Positions 36,970 to 47,992 of a DNA stretch of 64,000 bases are shown here, piece after piece. The stretch is from Actinacidiphila fildesensis (lineage in GTDB: Bacteria; Actinomycetota; Actinomycetes; Streptomycetales; Streptomycetaceae), in the NCBI RefSeq assembly GCF_042652185.1, contig NZ_JBHSIX010000005.1; one strand, given 5' to 3'. Within the stretch, counting starts at the first letter, position 1, and the number at the start of each line of letters is the position of its first letter. The position numbers and the translations under genes were made by a program. A model generated the notes under the pieces. The model was not told the DNA's origin, ran no database searches, and worked only from the letters and a program-made list of their open reading frames with translations.

Positions 36970-37254
36970 ATGGCGATTTTCATCCAGGCCGAATTGGCAG
37001 GCGTGACGACCGCACAGTACGACGCCCTGAACGCCAAGCTCCAGGCCTTGCCCGGTGACACGTTCAAGGGCTGTATGTCCCACGTCGCCATCCCGACCGG
37101 CTCGGGGATGCAGATCTTCGACGTCTGGGAGTCCGAGGAGAGCATGCGGACGTTCTCGGACCTCCTCATGCCGGCCGCGCAGGAGCTCGGACTCCCCATG
37201 GGCGAGATGCCGAAGGTCTCGCCGGTGCACGACTACTGGGTGCCCGAGGCGTAA
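36970..37254 (+). CDS. Small monooxygenase-like (ABM-type) protein
   Basis: A 94-residue protein begins MAIFIQAELAGVTTAQYDAL, contains GDTFKGCMSHVAIPTGSGMQ, and ends with FDVWESEESMRTFSDLLMP and VHDYWVPEA. Size and pattern suit a ferredoxin-like alpha/beta barrel similar to antibiotic-biosynthesis-monooxygenase proteins. ATG 36970 follows GGAGGAGACCCCC. No partner genes point to a substrate. Confidence 0.72.
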   Translation: MAIFIQAELAGVTTAQYDALNAKLQALPGDTFKGCMSHVAIPTGSGMQIFDVWESEESMRTFSDLLMPAAQELGLPMGEMPKVSPVHDYWVPEA

Positions 37255-37465
37255 GCGGGCATCACCCGAACGGCGGAGACCGTCGGGCCGGCGTCGTGGC
37301 CGCCCTTCCAGGCGCTTTGCCGGTCCGGAAGCCTGTGCCCAGGGCGTGCGCCCGGAAGCCCGCGCCCAGGACATGTACCCAGGACGGTCGGGGACCCATA
37401 CTCAGGTGCACACCACAGCGGAAGGCGGACCCGGACGGGATCCGCCACCGATCACCTGCGGGACC

Positions 37466-37948
37466 ATGGATCTTCTGCCTTTCGACCGGACGCACGCGGT
37501 CATGGTGGCCGGCTGGCCGCTCACCCCCGCAGAGGTGTCGATGTGGTGCGGCCTGCGGGAGTTCCCCCTGCCCGCGCGCACGGTCGAGGCCTGGCAGCAG
37601 GCCGACGACGTCCGGGCGCATCTGCTCGTCGACGGCGAAAGACCCATCGGCTACGGGGAGTTGTGGATCGACGCCGAGGAGCAGGAGATCGAGCTCGCCC
37701 GGATCATCGTCGCCCCCGACGCCCGCGGGAATGGTCACGGACGGACCCTGGTCCGCGAGCTGCTCACCCAGGCACTGCTGACGGGTCATACCGCCGTCTT
37801 CCTGCGCGTGCACCCCGACAACGACCGCGCCCTGCGGTGCTACCGGGCCGCCGGCTTCGCACCGGTCGACCCCCGCCTCGCCGAGAGCTGGAACGCCATC
37901 CAACCGGTTGCCTACGTATGGCTCCGGTACGACCACGCGACACCGTGA
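37466..37948 (+). CDS. GNAT family N-acetyltransferase
   Basis: Acetyl-CoA-dependent acyltransferase of 160 residues. Motif A is IELARIIVAPDARGNGHGRT, with the acetyl-CoA loop RGNGHG, followed by VFLRVHPDNDRALRCYRAAG, the usual C-terminal half. Start ATG 37466 is chosen at the family length. The acceptor substrate is unknown. Confidence 0.88.
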   Translation: MDLLPFDRTHAVMVAGWPLTPAEVSMWCGLREFPLPARTVEAWQQADDVRAHLLVDGERPIGYGELWIDAEEQEIELARIIVAPDARGNGHGRTLVRELLTQALLTGHTAVFLRVHPDNDRALRCYRAAGFAPVDPRLAESWNAIQPVAYVWLRYDHATP

Positions 37949-38015
37949 CGCGCCGCACTCCCCCACCCACGCGGCTCATGGGCGAGACCAGCCATCGGTG
38001 CGCGACAATCGACGA

Positions 38016-38930
38016 GTGCCCGGCTACCCCTCCCTCACCGCACTCGACACGCTGCTCGCCGCGCTGCCCGGCGTAGGAGAAGCCCGCCGGCGGCAGCTGG
38101 GCATGGTGCGGCGGGAACTCGCGGCGGCGCTGGAGCGGGACGCGCTGCCGGTGACGGCCCGGCGCAACCTGCGACGGCTGCTGGAGACCGCAACGTTGGA
38201 GACCTACCTGCGCCTCGCCGAGTCCGGCGCGCTGCGCCACCGGCTCGTCGGCGGACGGCGCCCGCCGACCTCCCCGCCCACCAACCAGGCCCGCTACGAC
38301 TGTCTGAACCTCGCCCGGCAGGCACTGGGCCTGCCCCGACTGCCGCTCGGCGGCGGCACCCCGATACTGCGGCCCACCCCCGAGTCAGGTCAGCTCGCCG
38401 CGCTGCGGCGGCAGCTCGGCCAGGACCTCGGCGGCCACCTCTCCCCCGGCCGGATCCGGCTGACCGCCGTACTCGCCCTGCTGCTCGACACCCGATCACG
38501 GTCCGGCGAACTGACCGTGCAGCGCGTCACGCATCTCACCGGCGACGACAGCCGCCCGCACACCGGAATCCATTCGCGGCGGCAGCCGCAGCACGGCACC
38601 GGCGTCGCGACCGAGAGCGAATGGCTGCCGCTGTCGGACCTGAGCCGGGCCGCACTCGACCGGTGGCTGCCGCTGCGCGCCGATCTGATGAGCCACGCGC
38701 ACGGCACCACCCGCCTGTGGGTGAGCCTCCGCATGAACCACGCGGGCACCCTGGACGACGACGGCCGGGCCACCCTGCGGCCGGCCGGGATGCCGCTGGA
38801 GGAGAACGGACTGATCACCTCCTACCGCGCCGGGCGCTCCCGGTACGAGGAACTGCGACGGCTCCTGCCCCCGAAGATGGAGCAGCTGCGCCGGGCCGCC
38901 GAGGACCAACACGCCGCATCACAGGTGTAG
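38016..38930 (+). CDS. Hypothetical protein, possibly integrase-like
   Basis: A 304-residue Arg-rich protein from GTG 38016, which lies six bases after GACAAT (38004-38009) and looks leaderless. An N-terminal helical part (RRRQLGMVRRELAAALERDA) precedes a segment LALLLDTRSRSGELTVQRV that resembles the first Arg box of tyrosine recombinases. A clear HxxR and Tyr nucleophile pattern is not obvious. It could be a degenerate recombinase-like regulator or unrelated. Confidence 0.6.
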   Translation: MPGYPSLTALDTLLAALPGVGEARRRQLGMVRRELAAALERDALPVTARRNLRRLLETATLETYLRLAESGALRHRLVGGRRPPTSPPTNQARYDCLNLARQALGLPRLPLGGGTPILRPTPESGQLAALRRQLGQDLGGHLSPGRIRLTAVLALLLDTRSRSGELTVQRVTHLTGDDSRPHTGIHSRRQPQHGTGVATESEWLPLSDLSRAALDRWLPLRADLMSHAHGTTRLWVSLRMNHAGTLDDDGRATLRPAGMPLEENGLITSYRAGRSRYEELRRLLPPKMEQLRRAAEDQHAASQV

Positions 38931-39116
38931 TTCCGCGCTGCGGTTCTTCCTGGGCGTGACCTCGTGAGCCGCCTCGCTGTGAGCCTCGCCGTAAGCACTG
39001 CCGTAAGCCCCGCTCCCCCGCTGCTTGTTCGGTCCTTTCCTCAAGGACAATGGGGAAGCCAAAGGGCTTGTTATTACCATACTATTGCCACGGACTCATC
39101 GTTGACGGTGCCGGCC

Positions 39117-39515
39117 TCAGCCGAGGTAGTGGACGCAGACGTTGAGCGGATCGCCCCAGCCCGTGTGGATCCTGACGATCACCGCGCTGTTGAGCACGGT
39201 GACGCCTTCCGAGTAGACGTGTGCGTCGTTGGCGCCCTCTCCATGGAGAACGCCCTCGGAGGCGGAGGCGACGACGGGCTGTGACGCCGTGACCGGCGCA
39301 CCGAACCAGGTCAGCGGCTGTTCGTCGCGGACCCCCGTCCAGCAGAGGGTCGCCGCCGGCGACCCCGCGGCCGAGATCTGCTTGCTGACCAGGACAGGAG
39401 CCTTCGGGGCGGCCGACGCCACGGTGCCCGCAGAGGCCGACGAGGCGAAGAACCCGCCGCCGGCCATGAGCCCCACGGTCGCCGACAACGTCATCAATCG
39501 GTGCGACTTCTTCAT
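39117..39515 (-). CDS. Small secreted protein
   Basis: A 132-residue protein with an N-terminal signal peptide (MKKSHRLMTLSATVGLMAGG then FFASSASA, cleavage near residue 29). The mature part has two cysteines (LCWTG and NVCVHYLG) that could form one disulphide. ATG 39515 follows AAGGGGAATC. No family is recognised. It converges with the preceding gene and is divergent from the kinase. Confidence 0.75.
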   Translation of the reverse strand: MKKSHRLMTLSATVGLMAGGGFFASSASAGTVASAAPKAPVLVSKQISAAGSPAATLCWTGVRDEQPLTWFGAPVTASQPVVASASEGVLHGEGANDAHVYSEGVTVLNSAVIVRIHTGWGDPLNVCVHYLG

Positions 39516-39839
39516 GATTCCCCTTCCATCGGAACTGAGCGCGGATGCGCTGAGGTGCGGATGCCTCGCAGGGGTGTCCCCTCATCCGGATCGGTGGGAG
39601 AACGCCTCGCGACGACCGTTCCGATAGTGATCCGACCGCGAAGATCCAGGTATCCCCAGCTTTAGGGGGTTGACGCGGCCGTGGCCGGACGACCCGGCAG
39701 CCACCGCCCCTGACCTCACCCCCTACGCTGGAGCCCGCCACGTCGCGGACACGGAAGACCGCCGGAAGACCGCCGGACGGCAGACGGACGACAGCCGGGC
39801 GACGCGCGACGGAATTGAACAGGATGGGACGGAGCAAGG
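39516..39839. other. Divergent promoter region, secreted protein / kinase
   Basis: No coding frame is convincing. It should hold promoters for both genes; a TTGACG hexamer (39670-39675) and a TACGCT (39723-39728) are visible but are not spaced as a pair. Confidence 0.4.
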
Positions 39840-41591
39840 GTGACGACGCGGGACACGAACGGCGGCGAACTGGTCGGCACGGTCATAGCCGGGCGTTACC
39901 GGGTGACCGCGCAGCTGGGCCGGGGCGGCATGGGCGTCGTCTGCCGCGCGGTGGACGAGGTGCTGGGCCGGGAGGTCGCGGTCAAGGTCCTGCGCGCGTA
40001 CAACGACGCGTCAGGACCCGAACTGGCCGACCTCCGGGCCCGGATGCAGCGCGAGGCGCGGGCCGCCGCCCGTATCCGTCACAGCGGTGTCATCACCGTG
40101 CACGACGTGACCGAGGAGCAGGGACTGCCGGTCATCGTCATGGAGTTGATCCAGGGCCCCTCCCTCGACGACGTGCTGGCGGAGAACGGCGCGATGGATC
40201 CGCGCGAGGCCGCCGCGATCGGCGCCAAGGTGATGGACGCGCTCGACGCGGCGCACCGGGCCGGGGTGCTGCACCGGGACGTCAAGCCCGGCAATGTGCT
40301 CCTCGACCGCAGTGGGCGGGTGGTGCTCACCGACTTCGGCATCGCCAGTGTGGAAGCCCCCGACGAGGACGCGATGACCAAGCTGACCCAGGACGGGGTC
40401 ATCGTCGGTTCGCTCGACTTCCTCGCGCCGGAGCGCGCCAAGGGCCAGGAGCCCGGCCCCGCTTCGGACATCTGGGCGCTCGGCATGACGCTCTACGCGG
40501 CGGTGGAGGGCGGTTCGGCGTTCCGCCGCACCTCCGTCTGGTCCACGCTCAACGCGATCGTCGGGGACCCGCTGCCGGAACCCCGGCAGTCCGGCCCGCT
40601 GGCGCCGGTGCTCCTCGCACTGATGTCCAAGGAACCGGCGGACCGCCCGTCCGCCGACCAGGCGCGCCGGATGCTGGAGACGGTCGCCGCCGGGAGCGGC
40701 ACGAGTGTGCCGCCCGCGTCCGTGGCGGGAGCCGCTCCGCTGCGCCGGCCGGTGCCTCCGGCCGTCGCGGGAGCGGGCAACGCATCCGCCGGGCGGCCGC
40801 CCGCACCCGCCGCGTCTCCCGCGGAAGCGGCGCCGCCACCCGGAGCCGCCGGATACCGGCCGTCCGCCGGCCTGGGCGGCTCGGGCGGTCCTCTCGTCTC
40901 CCCCGCCGGTGGCAGGGAACGGCGCACCGAGCCGCTCCCCTCGCGCCGTCGTAACCGCGGCCGCATCTCCGTCGCGGCGGCGGCCGCCGCCGTTGTACTG
41001 GCCGGCGGCGGACTGGCATACGCCCTGGTGGGAACAGGTGATTCGGGCGGTGCCGGGCAGCAGAACCACGCAGCCGGCTCCAGTGGCACCCCGCAGGGCG
41101 AGGCCAACATCGCGGGCGAGAAGGCCGATGGAAAGACGGGCAAGAAAACCGGCTCGAAGTCCCCGGGAGCGTCCGCGTCCTCCTCTCGAACGTCCGGAAA
41201 GCCCACGAAGCCGTCCGGCGGCGCGAGTCCGGGTGACGCCGGCAGCCCTTCCGCCTCCGGCAGTAAGGCCGGGGGTGCGCCGTCGTCGCCGGCGGCCCCC
41301 AGCACGTCGGCGAGCGCGGTGTCGAAGAGCTCCACCGGATGGACCCACCAGGACCCGCATCCAGGCACCTACGGCTACATGACCGGCAACTTCCACCGCA
41401 CGACCGGCCCGTACGCGGTATGCCCGGACGTGGCGATGGCCAAGTCGGGAGCGAAGGTCTTCTACCACTGCTTCATCCTCAACGCGTACGGCCACACCTG
41501 GACCTACGTGCGGATCGACGGCACCAAGACCGCAGGCTGGATGTCCAACGACAACCTCACCAAACAGAAGGGCCCCGCCTACCACTGCTGA
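39840..41591 (+). CDS. Membrane Ser/Thr protein kinase
   Basis: Transmembrane Hanks-type kinase of 583 residues from GTG 39840. The Gly-rich loop is LGRGGMG, the ATP lysine lies in VAVKVLR, the catalytic loop is LHRDVKPGNVLL and the metal motif is DFG. A Pro/Ala-rich linker precedes one membrane helix near residue 385 (ISVAAAAAAVVLAGGGLAYA). The extracellular part is low-complexity Ser/Lys/Gly, then an 80-residue domain with three Cys (YAVCPDV, YHCFIL, YHC at the end) in an SH3-like WTYVRIDGTKTAGW context. There are no PASTA repeats, so the signal probably differs from PknB. Confidence 0.93.
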   Translation: MTTRDTNGGELVGTVIAGRYRVTAQLGRGGMGVVCRAVDEVLGREVAVKVLRAYNDASGPELADLRARMQREARAAARIRHSGVITVHDVTEEQGLPVIVMELIQGPSLDDVLAENGAMDPREAAAIGAKVMDALDAAHRAGVLHRDVKPGNVLLDRSGRVVLTDFGIASVEAPDEDAMTKLTQDGVIVGSLDFLAPERAKGQEPGPASDIWALGMTLYAAVEGGSAFRRTSVWSTLNAIVGDPLPEPRQSGPLAPVLLALMSKEPADRPSADQARRMLETVAAGSGTSVPPASVAGAAPLRRPVPPAVAGAGNASAGRPPAPAASPAEAAPPPGAAGYRPSAGLGGSGGPLVSPAGGRERRTEPLPSRRRNRGRISVAAAAAAVVLAGGGLAYALVGTGDSGGAGQQNHAAGSSGTPQGEANIAGEKADGKTGKKTGSKSPGASASSSRTSGKPTKPSGGASPGDAGSPSASGSKAGGAPSSPAAPSTSASAVSKSSTGWTHQDPHPGTYGYMTGNFHRTTGPYAVCPDVAMAKSGAKVFYHCFILNAYGHTWTYVRIDGTKTAGWMSNDNLTKQKGPAYHC

Positions 41592-41653
41592 GCCTCTGCC
41601 GGGGCCCGTCCCCGCTCCCCCACCGGGCCGGTCGTACTGTCCGACCGGGCCGG

Positions 41654-41659
41654 TAGGGT
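41654..41659 (+). promoter_or_regulatory. -10 element, leaderless
   Basis: TAGGGT ends six bases before GTG 41666, and no ribosome site intervenes. Confidence 0.45.
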
Positions 41660-41665
41660 GCGCGA

Positions 41666-42679
41666 GTGATATTCGCACGAGCTACGTTCACCGACGCCGT
41701 CGCCGCCTTCGAGGCCGCGGTGCGCGCGCAGGACTCCCGGGCGTCGGGGAAGTCCTTCGGGAAGCTGCAGCAGTCCTTCCAGCGGGCGGACGACGCCGAA
41801 CTCGCCGCGGCCGCACCGCGGCTCGCCGCGCTCCTGCCCGAGGTGCCGGCCGGCCCCCGTTCGGTGATCGCGGTCCTCGTGGGTGCCTGTGTGGAGCGCG
41901 GCGCCGATGCCGCCGGGTGCGCCCCGGCGATCTTCGCGGAGTTGGGGAAGGCACTCGCCGGCGCAGCGGAGTTCGTCGAGCGGTGGGCCGCCACCGGCGG
42001 CGGCGACCTGCCGCACGCCGACGGGAGCGGCCCGGAGGCCGCGGTGGTCGCCCGGGTCGGCGCGGACGCCGCCCAGGCTTGGTGGTCGCTGCCGCAGTGG
42101 GAGATGGCCACGGTCGCCATGCTCAGCCACCGGTCAGTACGGGCCCAGGTGGACGGACGCCAGGAGTTGGTCACGGCCGCCCGCCACCTCGCCGAGGTGA
42201 GCGGCGACGAGCTGAAGTGCCTCACCTACGCGCTGCTCGTCCTCGACGACGAACCGCTGGTGGTCCTGCACCGGGAGAGCCGGTCCGGCTACCGGATGCG
42301 GATGAGCGGGCTCGGTGACAACTTCCAGCTCCACACCCTGCTGGCCGCCGAACTGGTCGGCGCCGGGCACGTCCCCGGCGAGGCGCCCACCCCCGAGGCC
42401 GTCGCCGTGTGCCGGAACTCCCCGGGCCAGGTGCCCACGACCGGTGCGTTCAACCTGGCCGCACCCGACGGGACATGGATCTGGAACGAGGGCACACCGT
42501 CCGACATCCCGGTCGTGGACGACGTACGGCTCCTGGTGCTCGACCCGCCGCCGTACTCACGCGGGTGGCCCGCCGGCCGCTTCTTCCCCGGGATGCCCGG
42601 TGAGCTCGTGCTGGAAGGCGTGCTGGACGCGGCGGAGACCGAGAGCTGGTTCGCCAAGGTCGCCGACGCCAAAAGCTGA
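41666..42679 (+). CDS. Hypothetical protein, 337 aa
   Basis: A soluble protein with an Ala-rich helical first half (FEAAVRAQDSRASGKSFGKL) and a mixed C-terminal half containing FNLAAPDGTWIWNEGTPSDI and LLVLDPPPYSRGWPAGRFFP. No membrane segment or known motif is seen. GTG 41666 is chosen because a TAGGGT -10 lies directly before it. It is downstream of the kinase but appears to have its own promoter. Confidence 0.65.
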   Translation: MIFARATFTDAVAAFEAAVRAQDSRASGKSFGKLQQSFQRADDAELAAAAPRLAALLPEVPAGPRSVIAVLVGACVERGADAAGCAPAIFAELGKALAGAAEFVERWAATGGGDLPHADGSGPEAAVVARVGADAAQAWWSLPQWEMATVAMLSHRSVRAQVDGRQELVTAARHLAEVSGDELKCLTYALLVLDDEPLVVLHRESRSGYRMRMSGLGDNFQLHTLLAAELVGAGHVPGEAPTPEAVAVCRNSPGQVPTTGAFNLAAPDGTWIWNEGTPSDIPVVDDVRLLVLDPPPYSRGWPAGRFFPGMPGELVLEGVLDAAETESWFAKVADAKS

Positions 42680-42739
42680 CTCACCTCTGGTGGTCGAGCC
42701 TTTGGTGGTCGAGCACGGTGAACACAGCGGCCCGGCGCG

Positions 42740-43249
42740 TCAGCGCCGCCGCAGGACGCCACGGATGAAGGCGGCCTGGCCCGCGTGCTGCAGATCGTCG
42801 GAGATGACGCTCACGAGGCGTACGCCCTGCGTCACCGCCGGGGTCCAGGCTTCGTCGACGACGCGGTCGAGGTCGGCCTCGCTGAGCCCTCGCACGTAGC
42901 CGACGGTGTGCTCGTGAACGGCGTCGTAGTAGCCCAGAAGCAGCGCCGGGGTGTCGACGCGGACGGCGGCCACGTCGTCGGTGCGGTGGCCGTAGCCGGT
43001 GGCTCCGGTGGAGAAGGGCAGCTGGAAGCGGTCGAACCAGCCCTCGGCGGTCCAGATCTCCTCGGTGCCCGCCAGGTCGGCGACATGGTCGTCCTGAATG
43101 CGCGTCAAATGCCACACCAGCCAGCCGATCGAGTTGGCCTCACCGTCGAGACGCACGGACAGCTCGTCCGCGCCGAGCCCTTCGACGGCGCCGTGGACGG
43201 TTTCCTGGACCCGGCCGAAGGCATCGGCCAGTAGCTCCGCGCTGTTCAT
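42740..43249 (-). CDS. DinB/DUF664 family protein (mycothiol-type transferase)
   Basis: A 169-residue four-helix-bundle protein. IGWLVWHLTRIQDDHVADLA carries the first metal His and HEHTVGYVRGLSEADLDRVV the second; ISDDLQHAGQAAFIRGVL supplies the third His. This three-His pattern is typical of DinB-type enzymes that use mycothiol in actinobacteria. Start ATG 43249 follows GAGGAG. The substrate is unknown. Confidence 0.85.
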   Translation of the reverse strand: MNSAELLADAFGRVQETVHGAVEGLGADELSVRLDGEANSIGWLVWHLTRIQDDHVADLAGTEEIWTAEGWFDRFQLPFSTGATGYGHRTDDVAAVRVDTPALLLGYYDAVHEHTVGYVRGLSEADLDRVVDEAWTPAVTQGVRLVSVISDDLQHAGQAAFIRGVLRRR

Positions 43250-43412
43250 CCGTGACTCCTCAGAAAGTGGCGACGTTCCGACCCTTCCGATTGTGCACGC
43301 CGGCCGGCGGGGTGGGCGGGAGCACGGGCGGCGGGGCGCCGGCCGGACCGGCCGGGAAAAATCACCGGCGTCGCCGCTGCGCCGCAATTCGAACACGTGC
43401 TTGAATTAGCGG

Positions 43413-43640
43413 GTGATGTACTCCTTCCCCCACGACCTCCTGCAAGCACAGCGCGAGTGGTACGCCGTGTACGGCCAGCTCGCCGACCGCACCAGTAGCA
43501 GCACCGCCGCACAGACCACGGCACTGCGCCGCCGTCTGCACCGGCTCTCCGTCCAGGTGTCCACACATCCGTACTGGGAGGCACATACCGGACGGGCACC
43601 GGCGGCGCGCATGGCGCTGCGTGAACTGGCCCGCTCCTGA
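43413..43640 (+). CDS. Small hypothetical protein, 75 aa
   Basis: A short helical protein with LLQAQREWYAVYGQLADR and LRRRLHRLSVQVSTHPYWE. It opens with GTG-ATG (43413/43416), either of which could be the start, and has no ribosome site. Function unknown; family not recognised, though similar short proteins are common in streptomycetes. Confidence 0.55.
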   Translation: MMYSFPHDLLQAQREWYAVYGQLADRTSSSTAAQTTALRRRLHRLSVQVSTHPYWEAHTGRAPAARMALRELARS

Positions 43641-43721
43641 GCGACGTTCGACGGGGCTCCCACCGTGACCGGTCCGCCCGTCAGTGGTATCAAGGGGCAG
43701 CCGTTCAACGGAGGAGGGGCC

Positions 43722-45080
43722 ATGCAGGGTTACGCCCGTAGGTACGTCGGAAACTTCGTTCTCGCCGTCTTCATCAATCTCTCGGTGCCCGTGGTCCTCC
43801 TCATCGCCGTGGCCGCTGCCGGACCCGGAGTCGATGGGAGGTTGTCGGCGGCTTCCCTCGGCCTGGGGCTGCTCGGTGCCCTGTCCGTGCCCTTCTCGGC
43901 GAAGCGTCTCGCGCGGGCGGACTTCCCGCGGATCAGCCGCGGGGACGTCATCGAGGACGCGGGCCACCACGAGGACGATGCGTTCGCCCTGTGGTCTCCG
44001 CGCGCCGACGACCACATCCGGCAGGGCCGGTTGGCCAGGGCCGATGTTCTGGAAGCGACGTTCGTGTCGTACACCCCCGACTCGGAGGCGAGCTTCGTCC
44101 ATTACGTCGGCGACTTCGACCCCACCGAGGTCAGGCCCCTGATCCGGCTGAAGCTCCTGGTGCGCGGTGACGGGATCGATTCCTTCGAGACCACCGACGA
44201 AGTACGGGTGCAACCGCTGTGTCTGGCCGCCGTCACCGCCGGACGCCTCGCCGTCTACGTCGATCCGGACAGCTCCACGGTGCTGGGCGTCGACTGGCCG
44301 CGCAGCGCCCTGCTGTCCGGTGCCAGAACCTGCAAGGTGCTCGGGCTCGACGGCCGGAGCGTCGAGCTGACCGGACATCCCGACCTCCTGATGGAACAGA
44401 TGCAGATCTCGCGCGCCGCCGGCGACATCGCCCTGGTCGTCGACACGGTCGTTCTCGAGCGGCTCGAACCCGAGGTGGCAGCACGAATAGCGGGGCTGGC
44501 CGAGCGGGCCCGCACCGCCGTGGCGGACCGGGACCGCCCGGCGCCGCCGGGCGAGGGGCCGACCTGGGTGGTCGACGACCTCCCCGGCGAAAAGGGGGCG
44601 TTCGGCCGTGTCGGCAAGGGCTGGGCACGCAGAGGAGGGCGGCTGGCCCGCGCCCGGTTCCTCGAGATCCGGGGCACGACCACCTTCCAGGCCGACGGCC
44701 CGGTGGTGAAGACGATGCTGCGCATCCGCCCTGAGGACGGCGGCGCCCCCTTCGACGTGCGGCGCAAGCTGACGGTGCCGATGAACTACCTGGCGCTGCT
44801 GCACCGTACGAAGGAGGTCGTCGTCCGCGTCAGCCCGAACAGGAGGTCGTACGACATCGACTGGGAACGCACCAACCTTCTTGCCGGGGTCGGCCCGGCC
44901 GTGGTGATCGGTCCCGACGGGCAGCAGGTCACCCTGACGGGACAGGCCGATCCGCTCTGGGCCGTCATGAAGCTGCTCGTGGCCAACGCGGTCAGCAACC
45001 CCAGCGGCACTCTGGACCTCCGCGAGCACCGCCCCGAGGTGGCGGAGCAGGTCCTCGACGTCATCGGACGGACGGGCTAG
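43722..45080 (+). CDS. Membrane protein with an internal domain duplication
   Basis: A 452-residue protein starting at ATG 43722 behind GGAGGAGGGG. Two membrane helices (about residues 8-55) are followed by two related soluble repeats. Repeat 1 runs GRLARADVLEATFVSYTPDS to VELTGHPDLLMEQM, and repeat 2 runs GRLARARFLEIRGTTTFQAD to VTLTGQADPLWAVMK. Both contain a PLCLAAVTAGRLAVYVDP / YLALLHRTKEVVVRVSP core and a VDWPRSALL / IDWERTNLL turn. No function is known. Confidence 0.72.
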   Translation: MQGYARRYVGNFVLAVFINLSVPVVLLIAVAAAGPGVDGRLSAASLGLGLLGALSVPFSAKRLARADFPRISRGDVIEDAGHHEDDAFALWSPRADDHIRQGRLARADVLEATFVSYTPDSEASFVHYVGDFDPTEVRPLIRLKLLVRGDGIDSFETTDEVRVQPLCLAAVTAGRLAVYVDPDSSTVLGVDWPRSALLSGARTCKVLGLDGRSVELTGHPDLLMEQMQISRAAGDIALVVDTVVLERLEPEVAARIAGLAERARTAVADRDRPAPPGEGPTWVVDDLPGEKGAFGRVGKGWARRGGRLARARFLEIRGTTTFQADGPVVKTMLRIRPEDGGAPFDVRRKLTVPMNYLALLHRTKEVVVRVSPNRRSYDIDWERTNLLAGVGPAVVIGPDGQQVTLTGQADPLWAVMKLLVANAVSNPSGTLDLREHRPEVAEQVLDVIGRTG

Positions 45081-45440
45081 TCCTCGTCCGCGTCCGCGTC
45101 GTCGTCCTCGATCAGGCGCCCCAGATCGCTCACCGCCTCGTCGGCGACCTCGCCGAGGAACCGCGGGCAGGCCGGCCCATGAACGCCGGGCAGAGCAGGG
45201 TCTCCAACGACGGCCCCCTGCCCGACGTTTCGCGGTCGAGTTCATGGAGACGGTGTCCGCCGGGGTGGCTCAGTCTGATGCCGAGTTCAGCGGCCGGCGG
45301 TCCGCTGCCCGGCAGGTGAGGATGGCCGTCCGGGCCGTGCTCGCAAGGGACTTGGCTCTCGTGGGCCAACGCCTTCGCCAGTGCCTCGATCAGATCGTCG
45401 AGGTGGGTTCGGAAGGGGTTCCGAAATCCGGTTCCCCACC
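45077..45440 (-). pseudogene. Frameshifted acidic-tail protein
   Basis: One minus-strand frame encodes HLDDLIEALAKALAHESQVP to SLETLLCPAFMGRPA. At about 45175 the natural continuation CPRFLGEVADEAVSDLGRLI with the acidic end EDDDADADED is in the next frame. A one-base change would restore a single protein. Its stop overlaps the stop of the preceding gene at a CTAG. It may be a decayed gene or a sequencing error. The start is unclear. Confidence 0.45.
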
Positions 45441-45532
45441 CCCACCCCGGTTCACTACACTCGCAACGAATCGCGCGCCGCCACGTCTTCGTCATCGCGG
45501 CGCGCACCGTGACCAGTGAGGGGAGACCGGCC

Positions 45533-45649
45533 ATGCGTTACCGCACCGCTGTCGTTGTTCCCCAGTCACGGTACGAGGTGATCCTGGTGTCTTCGTGCCC
45601 CCAGTGCCGGCTGCGCGGCTGCCACTGGATGTCCGTGACGAACGCCTGA
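45533..45649 (+). CDS. 38-aa cysteine-containing peptide
   Basis: ATG 45533 behind GAGGGGAGACC opens MRYRTAVVVPQSRYEVILVS followed by SCPQCRLRGCHWMSVTNA. The CPQC-RLRGC cluster could bind zinc, but it is too short for a usual finger. It lies upstream of the EF-G-like gene and could be a leader peptide for it. Family unknown. Confidence 0.5.
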   Translation: MRYRTAVVVPQSRYEVILVSSCPQCRLRGCHWMSVTNA

Positions 45650-45833
45650 CCTCCGCACCGACCCCCCTGTACCCGTCCCGTCCGGTGGTGAAACCGCTGA
45701 GCGGGTACGGCCTGATGCGATGTGCCGAGTCGGATGTGCCGCGTCAGAGGGTTCCGTGCGGCCTGGTCGCAGGCCGTCTTCGTCCGGAATCGCGCCGACC
45801 CGTTCCCAGGATCACCCCGAAAGGCCATGGGCC

Positions 45834-47930
<2,097 letters not shown>

Positions 47931-47944
47931 GCCGGTAGCTCAGG

Positions 47945-47980
47945 GCCGGCCCCGCTCGCCTCCATGCGAGCGGGGCCGGC
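47945..47980. terminator. Bidirectional terminator
   Basis: Arms GCCGGCCCCGCTCGC (47945-47959) and their complement (47966-47980) form a perfect 15-bp stem with a 6-base loop. It lies between the convergent EF-G-like and aldo/keto reductase genes. Confidence 0.8.
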
Positions 47981-47992
47981 TCGCGGGACCCG

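Noticed and set aside
42688..42714. Two direct copies of TGGTGGTCGAGC between convergent genes
   Set aside because: Only two short copies with no dyad or promoter context; too little to call a functional repeat.
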